Assembly: GCA_027475525.1 (NCBI GenBank)
Contig: JAMWFC010000084.1
Span: 732,258-796,257, forward strand
Reading direction: 5' to 3'
Source: Macrolepiota albuminosa
Taxonomy: Eukaryota; Basidiomycota; Agaricomycetes; Agaricales; Agaricaceae
Length of the DNA stretch: 64,000 bases
The notes under the pieces were generated by a model. The model did no database searches. It saw only the letters and a list, made by a program, of their open reading frames with translations, and was not told the origin of the DNA. Within the stretch, counting starts at the first letter, position 1. Every line of letters begins with the position of its first letter. This document shows positions 22,638-34,400 of the stretch, in pieces. The position numbers and the translations under genes are program-made.

Positions 22638-25600
22638 TTGGCGACGATCACGGAGATGTAGCGCTAACGCTGGAATATGACCATTCTACTGGTCTTGTAA
22701 ATGTTATGTCTACTGCTTTTCTTGACGAAGATGTTTTAACTACTTTACCCAATATGACCATTCTACTGGTCTTGTAAATGTTATGTCTACTGCTTTTCTT
22801 GACGAAGATGTTTTAACTACTTTACCCGCTACCGACGCAGAGCTTTCCCAGAAAAATCAAAACATTACCGACTCCTCTCTTGCCTACTTATACCTTACCG
22901 CTTCCGAATCCTTTCAAAACATTGCGTCTACCGATACTTATCTCACTACCCTTCCCGGAGCCTCGTCTCCTGCCGTTCTTGGACTTGCCGCTCCACAGGC
23001 TACAATTCCCCTTTCCACCTCTGCATATAACCAAGCTAACGCTCCCAAAAGGAAAGGGGTTCAAGTCAAAAAGAAATATAAGCCAGTTGCGCTTAAAACA
23101 AAACCCGTCGCTATGCACTCTCCTGAGACGTTTAGAATCGAGCACCAGATCATTGGCGACCCACTTGCTGACATGCCAACCTTATCACCAAATCCGCCAC
23201 CCTTTCAGCCCACGGGATGTTTTACCGAGGAACACCAACAACAATTCGTGAAGGAGCATGACACAGGATTTTTGACCAAAGATGAGTTGAACGTCCTTAC
23301 TGATCTCGTCGCTAAGCAAGATAAAGCCTTCGCTTGGGAGGACTCGGAACATGGCAGTCTACATACAGACTTCTTCCTGCCTGTGGTGATCCCGACCATT
23401 CCTCACGTGCCGTGGACTGAGCACAACCGACCGTTACCGCCTGGAATCGAAGCCGAGGTCTGCCAAATCATTAGGACCAAGATTAAGGCTGGCGTCTACG
23501 AACCCTCCAATAGCTCTTACCGCTCCCGATGGTTTTGCGTCCTCAAAAAGAACGGCAATCTACGCATAGTTCACAGTCTCGAGCCGCTGAATAGAGTTAC
23601 CATACGACACTCTGGCATACCGCCTTTCCCTGACCACATTGCCGAGTCCTTTGCCGGGCGTATTTGTGGCGCCACCCTTGACCTCTACGTTGGCTACGAT
23701 GAACGCCTAATACATCCTTCTTCCCGAGATCTCACTACTTTTCAAACTCCGTTTGGTGCCTTGCGCCTAGTCACCTTACTGATGGGCTGGACAAACTCAG
23801 TCCCTATATTCCATGACGACATCACTTTTATCCTCCAACCCGAGATACCGCATAATGTCCTAAGCTTCATTGATGACGTTGGCGTCAAAGGCCCCAAAGA
23901 CTGGCGACTCGTAAACGGCTTACCGGCAACCCATCCCGACAACTCCAACATTCGCTTAGCGCTATGGGAGTTTTTCCAGCTGCTCAACTGAGTTCTCCAA
24001 CGTATGAAGTATAGTGGTGGAACCTTTAGCGGCCACAAACTCCTCCTTTGCACACCAAGGTTCAAAATACTTGGTCACATCTGCACTCCCGACGGTCGTG
24101 TTCCCGACGAGTCTCGCTTAGCACTCCTGGAGCGATGGGGTCCTTGCCGCGACCTGTCTGAAGTTCGCGCCTTTCTTGGTACCATTGGCATTCTCAGGAT
24201 ATTCGTCAAAAACTTTGCCCATTGCGCACACACCCTTAACCGACTCACCCGCGCCAATGAGCCCTTTGAATTTGGGCCAGACCAGGTCACTGCACAGCGA
24301 GATTTAGTGAAAGCCCTACAAGACGCCAAGCCCCTAGTACCAATCGACTATAGCTCTGCCAACCCAGTTATTTTGGCGGTGGATACCTCGTACATTGCCA
24401 TTGGCTATTTCTTGTGTCAGTGTCTTAGCGACAATCAGAAACAGCGATGCTACAACTGCTTTGGATCCATCACGCTAAACAACAGAGAGTCTCGCTACAG
24501 CCAGCCTAAGCTAGAACTCTATGGGCTCTTCAAAGCTTTGGATCCATCACGCTAAACGACAGAGAGTCTCGCTACAGCCAGCCTAAGCTAGAACTCTATG
24601 GGCTCTTCAAAGCCTTCCGGTCGCTAAAGATATATTTGATTGGCGTGCGGAACCTTATCGTTGAAGTCGACGCTAGGTACATCAAAGGCATGCTGCAGAA
24701 TCCCGACATCCAGCCATCCGCTAGCATGAACCGTTGGGTGGTCGCTATTCTTATGTTTCACTTTGAATTGGTACACGTCAAGAGCTCTTTCCACGGACCA
24801 GATGGACTTTCTAGGCGACCACGGCAGCCTGGCGACCCGGCAGTAGATCCCCAGGCGGATAGCGATTTCGAGGACTGGATCGACAGATTACACGGTTTTA
24901 TGCACCTCATACAACAGCCAGTTCCCCTACTACGACGGCAACAGCCTGCCAGTATCCTTCTACATCCCATTGTCCCTTACCGCCCTGAGATCTTTAGCGC
25001 ACCCCACACATTCTACACGGCAAGCATTTTCGGTCAAAACTTGCCACCAGTAAAAGTCGTACAGGAACCCCATCCGCTAAGAGAAGACAGCAAAAACCTG
25101 ACCTACGATGCCGTTCCCCGATCCGCCAAGGCAAAGGCGGAAGACAGTCGCTTGTTAATAGTTGAACAATGGATACAAGACCTTAAGCGACCCGCAGGCC
25201 TTACCGACGAACAATACGCGACCTTTATCCGATATTCCACTCACTTCTTCTTTACCGACAACCGCCTCTGGCGACGAAATCGAGATGGTGCTCACAAGCT
25301 GATCATCAAGCCAGAAAGTTGCTTACAAGTCCTGCGCGCCATGCATGACGAGCTAGGACATAGAGGTCTGTACGCTACCCGAGCCTCTCTGTTAGAACGA
25401 TTCTGGTAGCCACACGCTAGTGCCGACATCGTCTGATACATTAGGACTTGCCACCTCTGCCAAATTCAACAGACACGCCAAGTGCTTATACCGCCAACCG
25501 TTGCAACGCCAGCTCCCCTCTTCAGCAAAATCCACGTCGATACCATGCACATGCCCAAATGCTTATACCGCCAACCGTTGCAACGCCAGCTCCCCTCTTC

Positions 25601-26590
25601 AGCAAAATCCACGTCGATACCATGCACATGCCCAAATCTGGTCGCTACAAGTACATCATTCAAGGTCGTTGCTTGCTAATCCACTGGCCTGAATTTCAAA
25701 TGCTTCAAAGAGAAAATACAAAGGTGGTCGCCAAGTGGCTATTTGAGGACGTCATTTGCCGTTGGGGAGCGCTAAGAGAAATCGTCATGGATAACGGTGC
25801 GCCAATTATCAAAGTGCTAACATATCTCACCAAGAAATACAACATTCACCACATTCGAGTATCTGGCTACAACAAGCGCGCCAATGGCCTGGTAGAGAGA
25901 CCACACTTTGACGTTCGGCAAGCGCTCTTCAAGGCAGTCCATGGCAACGAATCTCGTTGGAGCGAAGCGACATATTCAGTATTTTGGTCAGAAAGAGTTA
26001 CTATTCGTAAGCGCATGGGTTGTTCTCCCTATTACGCGGCTACTGGCACCCATCCGTTACTCCCTGCTGACATTATAGAAGCGACCTACCTTCAGCCAGC
26101 CTCTAACAGTATCTTAGCGACTACTGACCTGATCGCCAGACAAGCAATTGATCTCCAACAACAGAAAGAAGATTTGGAGCAACTTCATGAAGTAGTCTTT
26201 AGCGCCCATCGCCAAGCAGCCCTACGATTCAAAACCAAGCATAGCGCTACTATCAAGGATTACAACTTCCTGAGAGGAGCGCTAGTACTTATGCGCAACT
26301 CCAAAATCGAAACCTCTTACAACAAGAAAATGCGCCTGCGCTACCTAGGACCCTTGGTAGTTATCTCTCGTAACCGTGGAGGCGCTTACGTGCTCTGTGA
26401 ATTAGATGGTTCAGTCCTGCATCGACCTGTGGCCGCCTTTTGCCTATTACCATATCTCGCCAGGGAACAAATTGACTTGCCGCTTGAAGCGCTAGATATT
26501 GACACCGCCAAGCTGAGAGAACTTGAAGAAACAGAATTATTGGACAATGATGATTTGCTGACTCTGGTTGAAGAAGAAGAAAACGATTAG
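22610..26590 (+). pseudogene. Pol of element B: reverse transcriptase, RNase H, integrase
   Basis: Continues in the -1 frame from the shared GTGTTTTC. RT has RSRWFCVLKKNGNLRIVHS, DLYVGYDERLIHP, LMGWTNSVPIFHDD and FIDDVGVKGP; RNase H has VILAVDTSYIAIGYFLCQ and SRYSQPKLELYGLF; integrase has ILRAMHDELGH/CHLC, IDTMH-type D near 25620 (DTMHMPKSGRYK), IVMDNGAP, LVERPHFD and YLGPLVVISRNRGGAY. Stops: TGA 23989 (A has CGG), TAG 25407 (A has TGG), TGA 25434 (A has TGG). Duplications at 22674, 24458 and 25483 break the frame artificially. Without them and the four transitions this would be a full-length pol. Confidence 0.88.
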
Positions 26591-27015
26591 AAAAGACTAC
26601 ATTGATAAGCTCTCTTACTCTATTACTTATCTTACTTATGTTTCTTGCCGATACTTACTATACTATATCCAACAGACATTTCCTTACATAGTCAAGTCGC
26701 AGCGCTAGCGTGTCGCCAACGCTTAGCGCATTGCGCCCCCCTCGGCAAGGGTTTTTTGCTATGATGACTTACTGAGTGTTTCCCTTTTCCTCAAAATTTG
26801 TCTAAGTCCCACTCATTTGATTCATCTTACTAAAACATACCCTAGAATGCTAGCCACTGCTTTTTCTTAGCTATACCTTGTTTACTTTTGCTGCTGCGCT
26901 AACTCAAATTATGGAACTTACCCTCACACTTGGCAAGAAGGCGGCAAGAAAAATATATATGAGTCCGGCAACAAACAAGATATCTACAAAACGGCCTATC
27001 TATGCTAAGGTCCGC
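26591..27015. other. Spacer between pol and antisense gene of element B
   Basis: About 425 bp with no ORF of note. Contains the string near 26763 (atgatgacttactgagtg) that is also found in element A. The sense and antisense genes converge here. Confidence 0.4.
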
Positions 27016-29485
27016 TTAATCGCTGTCGTCGTCCATTGGCAAGGAATTGTCCAACACTGGTAAGGAAGAGTCACGAAGGGGCAAGAGGTCGCCAGGCTGG
27101 ATGTTGTTGGTGGTTTGCCAATCTATGGCGGCTTGGCAATCACCCTGGTAGTCACGAAGAACACGAAGGCTACGACCCAGGTTGGAATAGCACAATCGCA
27201 GCGCCATTAGCTGGCCCCGGACTCGTTCCCGTTCCCGCTCCATTGAAGACTCCATTGTTGCCGCCCTCCTGGAAAATCTCTCCAGCATCTCCCGTGGGTT
27301 GAGCGCTACCACGGGGTATACGAGGTCCTGCCCCAGCCAGTTGAAGGTGTTGCCGGTAACCGTTGGCTGCGGCTGGGGAGTCCAAGCGGGATTGACCCTG
27401 GCGACCACGGGGCGCCTTGGTGCCAATCCTGCAACATCCTCAGGATCTGACACCTCCCAAGGGGCGACGTTGCCGTAAGGCGGCAGCCATCGCCACTCAG
27501 GCTCCTCCCGGGCAACCCCTGTTGCCCCCTCCTCTCCTTCCACTACCTCCCTTGCCAATGCCTCTTCCTCGCCACCCTCCCGCTGCATCGCCAACGTTTC
27601 GTCGGCCGCCAGATCCTTATCGCCCCCTGCTACCGCTACCGCCTCTCCTGCACTCACGTCATCCTCCCCGTCTGTGTCCTTGTCACCAGCCGTGGCCGCC
27701 TTTTGAGGCTCTTCCCTTGGCGGCGGACCCATTACCACGTCGTCCTCATCAGGAAGTGGCAGAGAAGCCCCCCTTAGGTGAATAGGGAAAAGTAACTTGC
27801 TGGGCCCAGCTTCTTCGTCTCTTGGCAGTAGGCGGCTAGCGGCAAGCGCCTTCTCCAGCTCCTCCATCTCCACGTCTCCGGGGGTAGAGGGAGGAGACTC
27901 AACCCGCATTCGTTTGGCCTTGCCCTTCCCCTTGGCAGGCGAAGGAACTTGTCGTTTTAAGGGGACCGCAGTCCCTTGGCGCTCACCAGCGCCACGATTA
28001 CCGACCGTTTCATTTTTGTCCCCTTGACACGTTGGCAGCGCCAGAGAACTCTTGCTAATTACGGCCGCGTCGCCAGCGGCCTGCTTCTTCCTCTCTCCCT
28101 CGACAAACTCCCGCGCCCTCTTGACGAGGACGGCACGCTTGGAGGTACGCTCCACTACTGCGTCGGGAGCTCCCCTGCATTCGCGACTCTTGGCGCCGTC
28201 CAAAGTACAAGCCCGCTTTAGCGTCCCGCACCGGTAGCAGGGCTGGCCACCGGTGGGGTACCAACACCTCTCTGGGTTGTTGTCAGCCCAGCATTTGTCG
28301 CACTACAGAAGTGTTAACAGAAGCGGTAAAAAGAGCTAAAGTACTTACCGCTCCTTGGGAGTCCTTGAACTCCTGTCTTGCTGCTGGGCTTGCCGTCTTC
28401 TTATCCTTCATCTCCAGCAAGACCACTCCTGCTTCCATTCCCTCATCCAAAACCGCCTTATCTCATCGCGCTACCAGCAAACCTTTCAGCTCTGCATCGC
28501 TGAAGGAAGTTTGCGTTGGCGCCTGCCAACTAGTCGGTTAGTAGGGAAAGTACCTTGGTGTGATAAACTCACCGTGTAACGAGGGGCGGCAGCCTTACGA
28601 GACTTAGAACAAGATAAAAGATGGGCGCCAGCGGTAAGAACGCCTAAACTTACCTTCTTCTTCAACGTCTTGCCAGGCTTAACCAGAGAGATAAAAGATG
28701 GGCGCCAGCGGTAAGAACGCCTAAACTTACCTTCTTCTTCAACGTCTTGCCAGGCTTAACCAGAGAGCCCGATTTGCCTGCCGGCAGTGCTGGGCTTAGG
28801 GCACTGCTGGCACGGGAGTCCTTCTCACCTGACCCCTGCTTCCTACCGACTGGCGACCAGGTCCTCGCCAGCAGCTTCTCGCTCCTCCAAGGCCTTGGTC
28901 CTCTCCTTGATGTCGTGGGAAGCCTCTTCCAGCATGCTCTCGCAAATTGCCGCCATCTCTGCATCCACCTGCAAATTAGCAAGAGGCGCTAACACCTCTT
29001 GCTTGCTATGAGGAGACAGGTCAGACCACAGCTAAGTTAGAAATCAAAATCAAAGTTACTTACTCAGGCGTGGGAGCGCTTACCGTCATCGGCAAGGCAC
29101 CAGATAAAATATCCTCCAACTCATCCTCGATTGTAGGGACGGGAGGAGGCGCCTGGCAACTCGATCAGCTAGCGACACGGCAAGGGCTAAAAGCACTTAC
29201 AAAATGAGAAAACGGCACTAACCACTCCACGCCACGATTATCCACATAGCGGGCCTGGCACCACTCCCGCACCTCGATCTCGCAATCCCACCCAACGCCA
29301 AGGACCCGCACCTCATACCAGCGTTCCAATAATTGCATCACGCCAACGACCAGATTGACAGGCACCTCCGCGCCCACACCCTCGATACGCCAGATAAAGC
29401 AGTTTGCCTTGTCAATGTAGGCTGAGGCAGCGTCTTGAGCCTCGCGGGACGGTACTGGAGGCGGAGTTGGAATTCAAAAAGACAT
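27016..29485 (-). CDS. Antisense spliced gene of element B with six-Cys cluster, unknown function
   Basis: Homologue of the antisense gene of element A. Exon 1 (29485-29201) has SREAQDAASAYIDKANCF and IEVREWCQARYVDNRGVEW and ends PFSHF at GTAAGT, the same border as in A. Exon 2 (about 29140-29075) encodes APPPVPTIEDELEDILSGA before GTAAGC. A third exon (about 29035-28860) is coiled-coil-like (EEASHDIKERTKALEEREA). Then SDAELKGLLVAR (about 28500) and, after cttctgtag, CDKCWADNNPERC and CYRCGTLKRAC (about 28300-28200; CX2CX8CX8CX2CX6C). A long last exon has KRAVLVKRAREFVE, acidic and Pro-rich stretches, a FNWLGQDLVYP block, Arg-rich helices and GDLLPLRD, stopping at 27016. Breaks: TGA as codon 4, TGA near 28463, and the 77-bp duplication at 28613-28766. 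Function unknown; DNA or RNA binding through the Cys cluster is a guess. Confidence 0.65.
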
Positions 29486-29644
29486 AATTTTTATTAGAGC
29501 ACCAGGTAAAGATGTGGAGGAGAGATGAAGTCCAAACTCATGCGCCAGAACTATAAACAAAATCTGAAGAACGCACGGGCCATATGTCACAAAAACGGTA
29601 ATGGTAGCCTTATTTGGTGACTGAGGACAGTCAATTTTTCAGTT

Positions 29645-29653
29645 GGGGGGAGA
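29645..29653 (+). other. Polypurine tract of element B
   Basis: ggggggaga immediately before the 3' LTR start. Confidence 0.7.
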
Positions 29654-30592
29654 TGATAGGACCCTATACAGGTTAGGCGCATCAACGGCAGGCTCGGCAC
29701 CAGCTCCGGAAATCTTGCCGCACTCGTTCCGAACTTAGCACACGTGTTCTACCTATTTTAAGCCATTCCCAACGGCTGGACACGGCAAGAAGCAGATCCA
29801 ATCAATGATAGCGCCGACGGCAGACAGAATGACAACTGACAGATGGCATCAGTCACTGACGACAGCGCTTAGCGAGAAGCCTGATGATCTATCAAAAACT
29901 GACGGACAGCTTGGCGTTTGACCTCGGCGTCTGACACCACTTAGCGCCTCAATCTGGCGCCTGACACCGCTAAGCCTTTTGGACAGACAGAAGGGTGATG
30001 GAGTGATGGTTTAGCTTCGCAATCTGTTGCCTAGCGTCGCTAAGGCTCTTGAATGGACGGTAGGGATCTGAAACCGTTGGAGCTACTCCTATAAAATTTT
30101 CTAGTTTACCGCACTTTGGTGTCATTAGCTACTGGCGACGGTGAACTCATTGTAGTATAAAAGTACTTACCGACTTGTAAATCGAACAATAGACCAGAGT
30201 TTCCTGCTCCCCTTTCTTCAGTCTCCCTTACGCTCAATATTTCATTTACGATCGGCAACGTCGAACTCATCGGCAGTTACAGACGCTCACCAAGACTCGA
30301 CACATTCGCGCCTTGCAGCTACAGCAGGCATTATCAATGCTTAGACCTCGCTAAGCTTACCGGGTTCTTGCCGCTTACCTTTGCCGTGTTCACTTACCGC
30401 TCCTTCCCTAGGCGCTTTACCTTAGCGCTTGACACTTGCCGACCCCGTTACCGACTTTTCCCCATTTTCATAGGCACGTTCTCTGGGACCTGCCCGGGAC
30501 TCCTCACATCACTTATAGCGTGCCCAACGCAAGTTTTTGGTATGGTAACACTATTATTATATTTGTTACTGACCAAACTTTGGGCGTCATCA
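29654..30592 (+). repeat. 3' LTR of element B (939 bp)
   Basis: TGATAGGACCC to GCGTCATCA, followed by the CCAG target duplication. Includes TATA tataaaag at 30156-30163. Confidence 0.92.
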
Positions 30593-30596
30593 CCAG

Positions 30597-31136
30597 TTGG
30601 AAATATAGAGCAGCTCTGGCTCCAGTAAACTACTACAGGATTTAGACATTTATCCTAACCCCTAGCTACCAAGCCTGCAGCACACTCCATTCACCTATCT
30701 CAAGGACGAAGGAGGCTCATAATGTATAGCGCTAACATGACGGCGGGAGAGGACTCTAACTAAACCCCAATCACTTCCAGAAGGAGCCAGCAGCAGGCGC
30801 TGCCATTTGGACGAGGCACTTCAATCAGAAGTCTAAAAGGATCAATGACGGCGGCACCGGATATACTTAAATCCAACATCTGGACCTGCCAGGAACTGAT
30901 ACAATGAGTAGCGCTGACATTAGCGCTCATGGCGTCTGTCGAGGATTTTCCGACCATACCCTGGAACAGCCTGGCCAATTGGAGTTATAGTAAAAGTGAG
31001 CAGACTCGTACAATTCTAAGTCAATATAGAGTTACCGCTGGTCGCCGTGGGTCATAACGCCGTTGGTCGCCATCAGCCATGTGCAAAAGGTCGCTGTTGA
31101 CAGGTCGCCGTTAGAGGAAACCGCGAGGAGAGGCGC
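30597..31136 (+). repeat. 3' LTR of element A, second fragment
   Basis: 540 bp continuing from 19008 (ttggaaatatagagcag...), matching 5437-5976 of the 5' LTR; ended by element C. Confidence 0.9.
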
Positions 31137-31310
31137 TGTAACGAAGTTACAGAGATTGTGAGAGCTTAGGTTCACACTGCACAGAATCAGACCAGTCCGG
31201 TCTATTGACTATGTAGTATCAACACAAAAAAATTGTGAGAGCTTAGGTTCACACTGCACAGAATCAGACCAGTCCGGTCTATTGACTATGTAGTATCAAC
31301 ACAAAAAATA

Positions 31311-31329
31311 AGCTGCTTTGTAAGCAGCT
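31311..31329. other. Hairpin in the element C LTR
   Basis: Perfect 8-bp inverted repeat AGCTGCTT-tgt-AAGCAGCT. Present in both LTRs. Confidence 0.6.
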
Positions 31330-31414
31330 GGTAAACTAATTTATATAATAATGTAAATTAATATTATATTATAATAAATATAATGTAATAGTATCTACTG
31401 TAAGGTAAGTAAAG

Positions 31415-31436
31415 CTATGTGGACAACGCCACATAG
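31415..31436. other. Second hairpin in the element C LTR
   Basis: Perfect 8-bp inverted repeat CTATGTGG-acaacg-CCACATAG close to the LTR end that adjoins the internal region; also in the other LTR (about 42870-42891). Could fold in the transcript near its 5' end (packaging or dimerisation) or 3' end; function unknown. Confidence 0.6.
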
Positions 31437-31495
31437 CGGACTACGCTACACACCCCCCAATCAGACCGAGCTACGGTCTTGAGATAATACGACGG

Positions 31496-34400
31496 TCATG
31501 CCGTCGGTAAGTCAGGGACGGGGGCAATGGGAGAGCCCCCAGGCTCCCGGAATGGATCGGCAGTCGCGTCGTCCATGTCGTAGTCGAGGAGTTCATCCTC
31601 GGGTGCGGGCGCGTAAGAAGTACCCGAAGGCCCTGCTACTGGCAGGGAATCGTCATAGTCCTGGAGGGGGGACAGTGTGAGATTGGGGTCAACGGTCGAC
31701 CCCAGGACAGGTGGTTGGGGATCAGGCAGATCCCCGGTGTCGGACGGGTACTGGCGCGTCCAGATTTCGCGGGCATGAATGTCTTGCCCGATAGAGAGGT
31801 ACATCCCCTTGGCAAGCGCGTCGTCGTATGCACGATGACTGTCCTGCTGCTGGAGCATCAGGCGTTGGCGGTCGCCAATGGTGGCCTCGCGCCACCCATC
31901 CCACTGCGGGATGGACTGGGGTGTACCGTAGTGGTCGAGGCGTTGTAGCCTCTTGTCGTCGATAGCAGCTGCCTCGTTGTAGAGCTGGCTGTCGCTGAAG
32001 AATAGATGGGCCAAGTAGGTGACCCCATAAGTGTACGTGTGGTCAGCCCAGCTGACCAGAATTTGATTGTGAAGAAGGACGCGTAACACGTCCGAAGTGG
32101 TGAATACGGAAGCTGACGCTTCTGGAATGTCCACAGCCCGAACCTCGAAGGTAGGGTCGTCGGTGTGGAGAGGCTCGAAGGCTTGCCCCGTGGCCGCCTC
32201 ATACTCAGCCACGGCCTCTTTGTAGAGGCCTGGCCTGGCGAACCTCGAAGGTAGGGTCGTTGGCGTGGAGAGGCTCGAAGGCTTGCCCCGTGGCCGCCTC
32301 GTACTCAGCCACGGCCTCTTTGTAGAGGCCTGGCCTGGCAAAGACGTAGGCCAGGTACTTGTATACCGTGGCCTTGGAGGGGCGGCTGGCGCTGAGGGCG
32401 CGTACAAGCGCAAACCCAAAGAGGCTGCGCCAATGAATGCGCATGGCTTGGTCCATGGCCAGACCGGTCCACACGTTGGACGTCCCAGGGCGTCCATAGA
32501 GGAGGGCGTATGAGCCCAGGTAGTCCAAAGCAAATGGTTGCTTTGGATCAGGGGGGTTAAGGCCAACGAAGGCGATTTTCCCTCCCTCTTTGCGGCGATA
32601 GAGCCGCGACGGCACAATCATTTGCGGGACGTTCTCCCGCTCCTCTGGACTCGTGAAGGGTACCGCGATAGTCCTATACTTGACCTCGTCGAGTAAATGA
32701 GACATAGCTCTGTCTCGGGCCGTAGGGTGGCAGTTGAGCGCCACCCGCTTGAATTCGTTGAGCAAGAGGTAGCCCAACTGATGCTGACAAAGCGGCGTAA
32801 ACTGGTTGTTAACCAGTGCATGAAGTCTGCGGACTTCTCGAGGACTGCGGGGAAACCCGCGAGGTGCAACTTGGTACACCTTACTGTTGTGGGGCGTCGC
32901 GGCGGCGTTGCCCTGTTTATCGTCCTCGAAGGACCTGGCTGCGCGGGCTTCTTGCCCGACAAAGATGGTATTGGTCATTGGCGACCAATAGAATTGGGGA
33001 GCCAACCCCGTGCCAAAGAATGAGTTCTGGCGCTCAATAGTGTGATCACGGTAGATCACCACACCGAGCGCATCAGGGATGCGCCCGGTTTCGTCCTCAA
33101 GGAGGGCGGCCCCTCGTTTGGCGCTGTTCTGCGCCCAACGCTCCATCTTGGCTCGTTGATTGCTGTTGCGCCGTTCGCGCGCCATACGCTGTGCCGCCGT
33201 CTCGTGCGGCACTGGGGATTCCATACGAGCCTCTTCAGGCTCCTCATACCAATCGTCGTCAGAGGGAGGGGAAGGCAGCCTCTCCGGCTCCGACTTCTCA
33301 GATCGTGGGTCCATTGCCCACACACACCACGGGAGTCAGGCTGGCAGGCCCTCTACCAGTATAGCGGGTAAAAAGGGGATGTTAGCCCCTGGGGCCCCTT
33401 TCGGGGCATCCTCGGGGAAGTGCACGTTGACGTAGGCGCGCCCTTCCGGTTGCTTACCCCGACGATCCTTTCGGGGTTGTGAGGCCTTGGCCTCAATGGG
33501 GCGTGTGCTCACGCCCCTGGAACTCTGCTCCCCAGAGTACGTGGTGGATACCACAGATACTGGTCGCGAAGACGCGACCTCAGACGCGCCGCTGGCGAGG
33601 CGCTGGATAAGCTGGGGGGCGGCTGGAGCAGGAACATCTTCATAGGGGAGGATGTCCTGTCCTAGACCGGCCTCCCGGCCGGGGGCAGCAATGCTCGACT
33701 TAATCGAGCGGGAGGGCACGTCCTCCACTCCTTGCCGACGCGCCCTTTTGCTGGAGTCGGTGTCCCGACTCGGGGGTGTAATCTGCCGCTTACGAGCGGC
33801 CGAAATGGCAAGGAGATCAGTTTTGCGCTGAGCGCGCATATGATCCATGTCGTCCATCATCCGGCAGATGAGGACGACTGCCTCCGCATCGCGGAGGAAT
33901 GACGACTCTGCGGGTACATCGTACCCGTTATCTCCCAGACGTTGGAGAAGGGTAGCCAGGACTAAGTCCTGGCTGTGAGTGGGCTCGACAGCCCGTGCTT
34001 TTCCTTTGTTGCGTCAAGGACGCGACTCTTCTTCCAAGCTGGGCTCGGATGGGTGCGGCATTTCCAGCCGCTGTAGCAAGAAGAGCTTGGCCAAGCTCTC
34101 CGTCGGCGCATCAGCCGATGAACTGATGCTCCGTTCTGTATTGAGAGTTTCTGTACTCTCACTGGCCGTGGTGGCCTGCACGAGGGATGCTTTGCGTCCC
34201 TCTAGATTGTCAATTGGTGCTGTGGTCGACAGAGAAATCGACCGGCCTCCCTTGGCTTGCAACTCATGCAAGTCGCTGTACTGGGGCATTGCGCCCCAAG
34301 CCCCCATCCAAGCCGGGGGGTACGGCATCATTACGGGCACACCACCCATCCCAGGGTAGTGCGCCAGGGCGGTAAACTGGGGAAAAGGATGTGTCCCCAG

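Larger units (their letters stand above)
19009..30592 (+). mobile_element. Element B: Ty3/gypsy LTR retrotransposon
   Basis: Complete element inserted in the 3' LTR of A with target duplication CCAG (19005-19008 and 30593-30596). LTRs of 939 bp each, PBS, gag-protease, pol, antisense spliced gene, polypurine tract. Clearly related to A in all proteins and in the PBS, but the LTR body is different apart from the TGATAGG start and TCATCA end. Stops of the C-to-T type in gag, pol and the antisense gene make this copy defective. Confidence 0.92.
31137..31450 (-). repeat. 3' LTR of element C (237 bp plus a 77-bp duplication)
   Basis: Identical to the copy at 42669-42905 except for two transitions and an extra 77-bp tandem copy (31155-31308) that the other LTR lacks. 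The outer end is a perfect inverted repeat TGTAAC-gaa-GTTACA (31137-31151). Confidence 0.92.
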
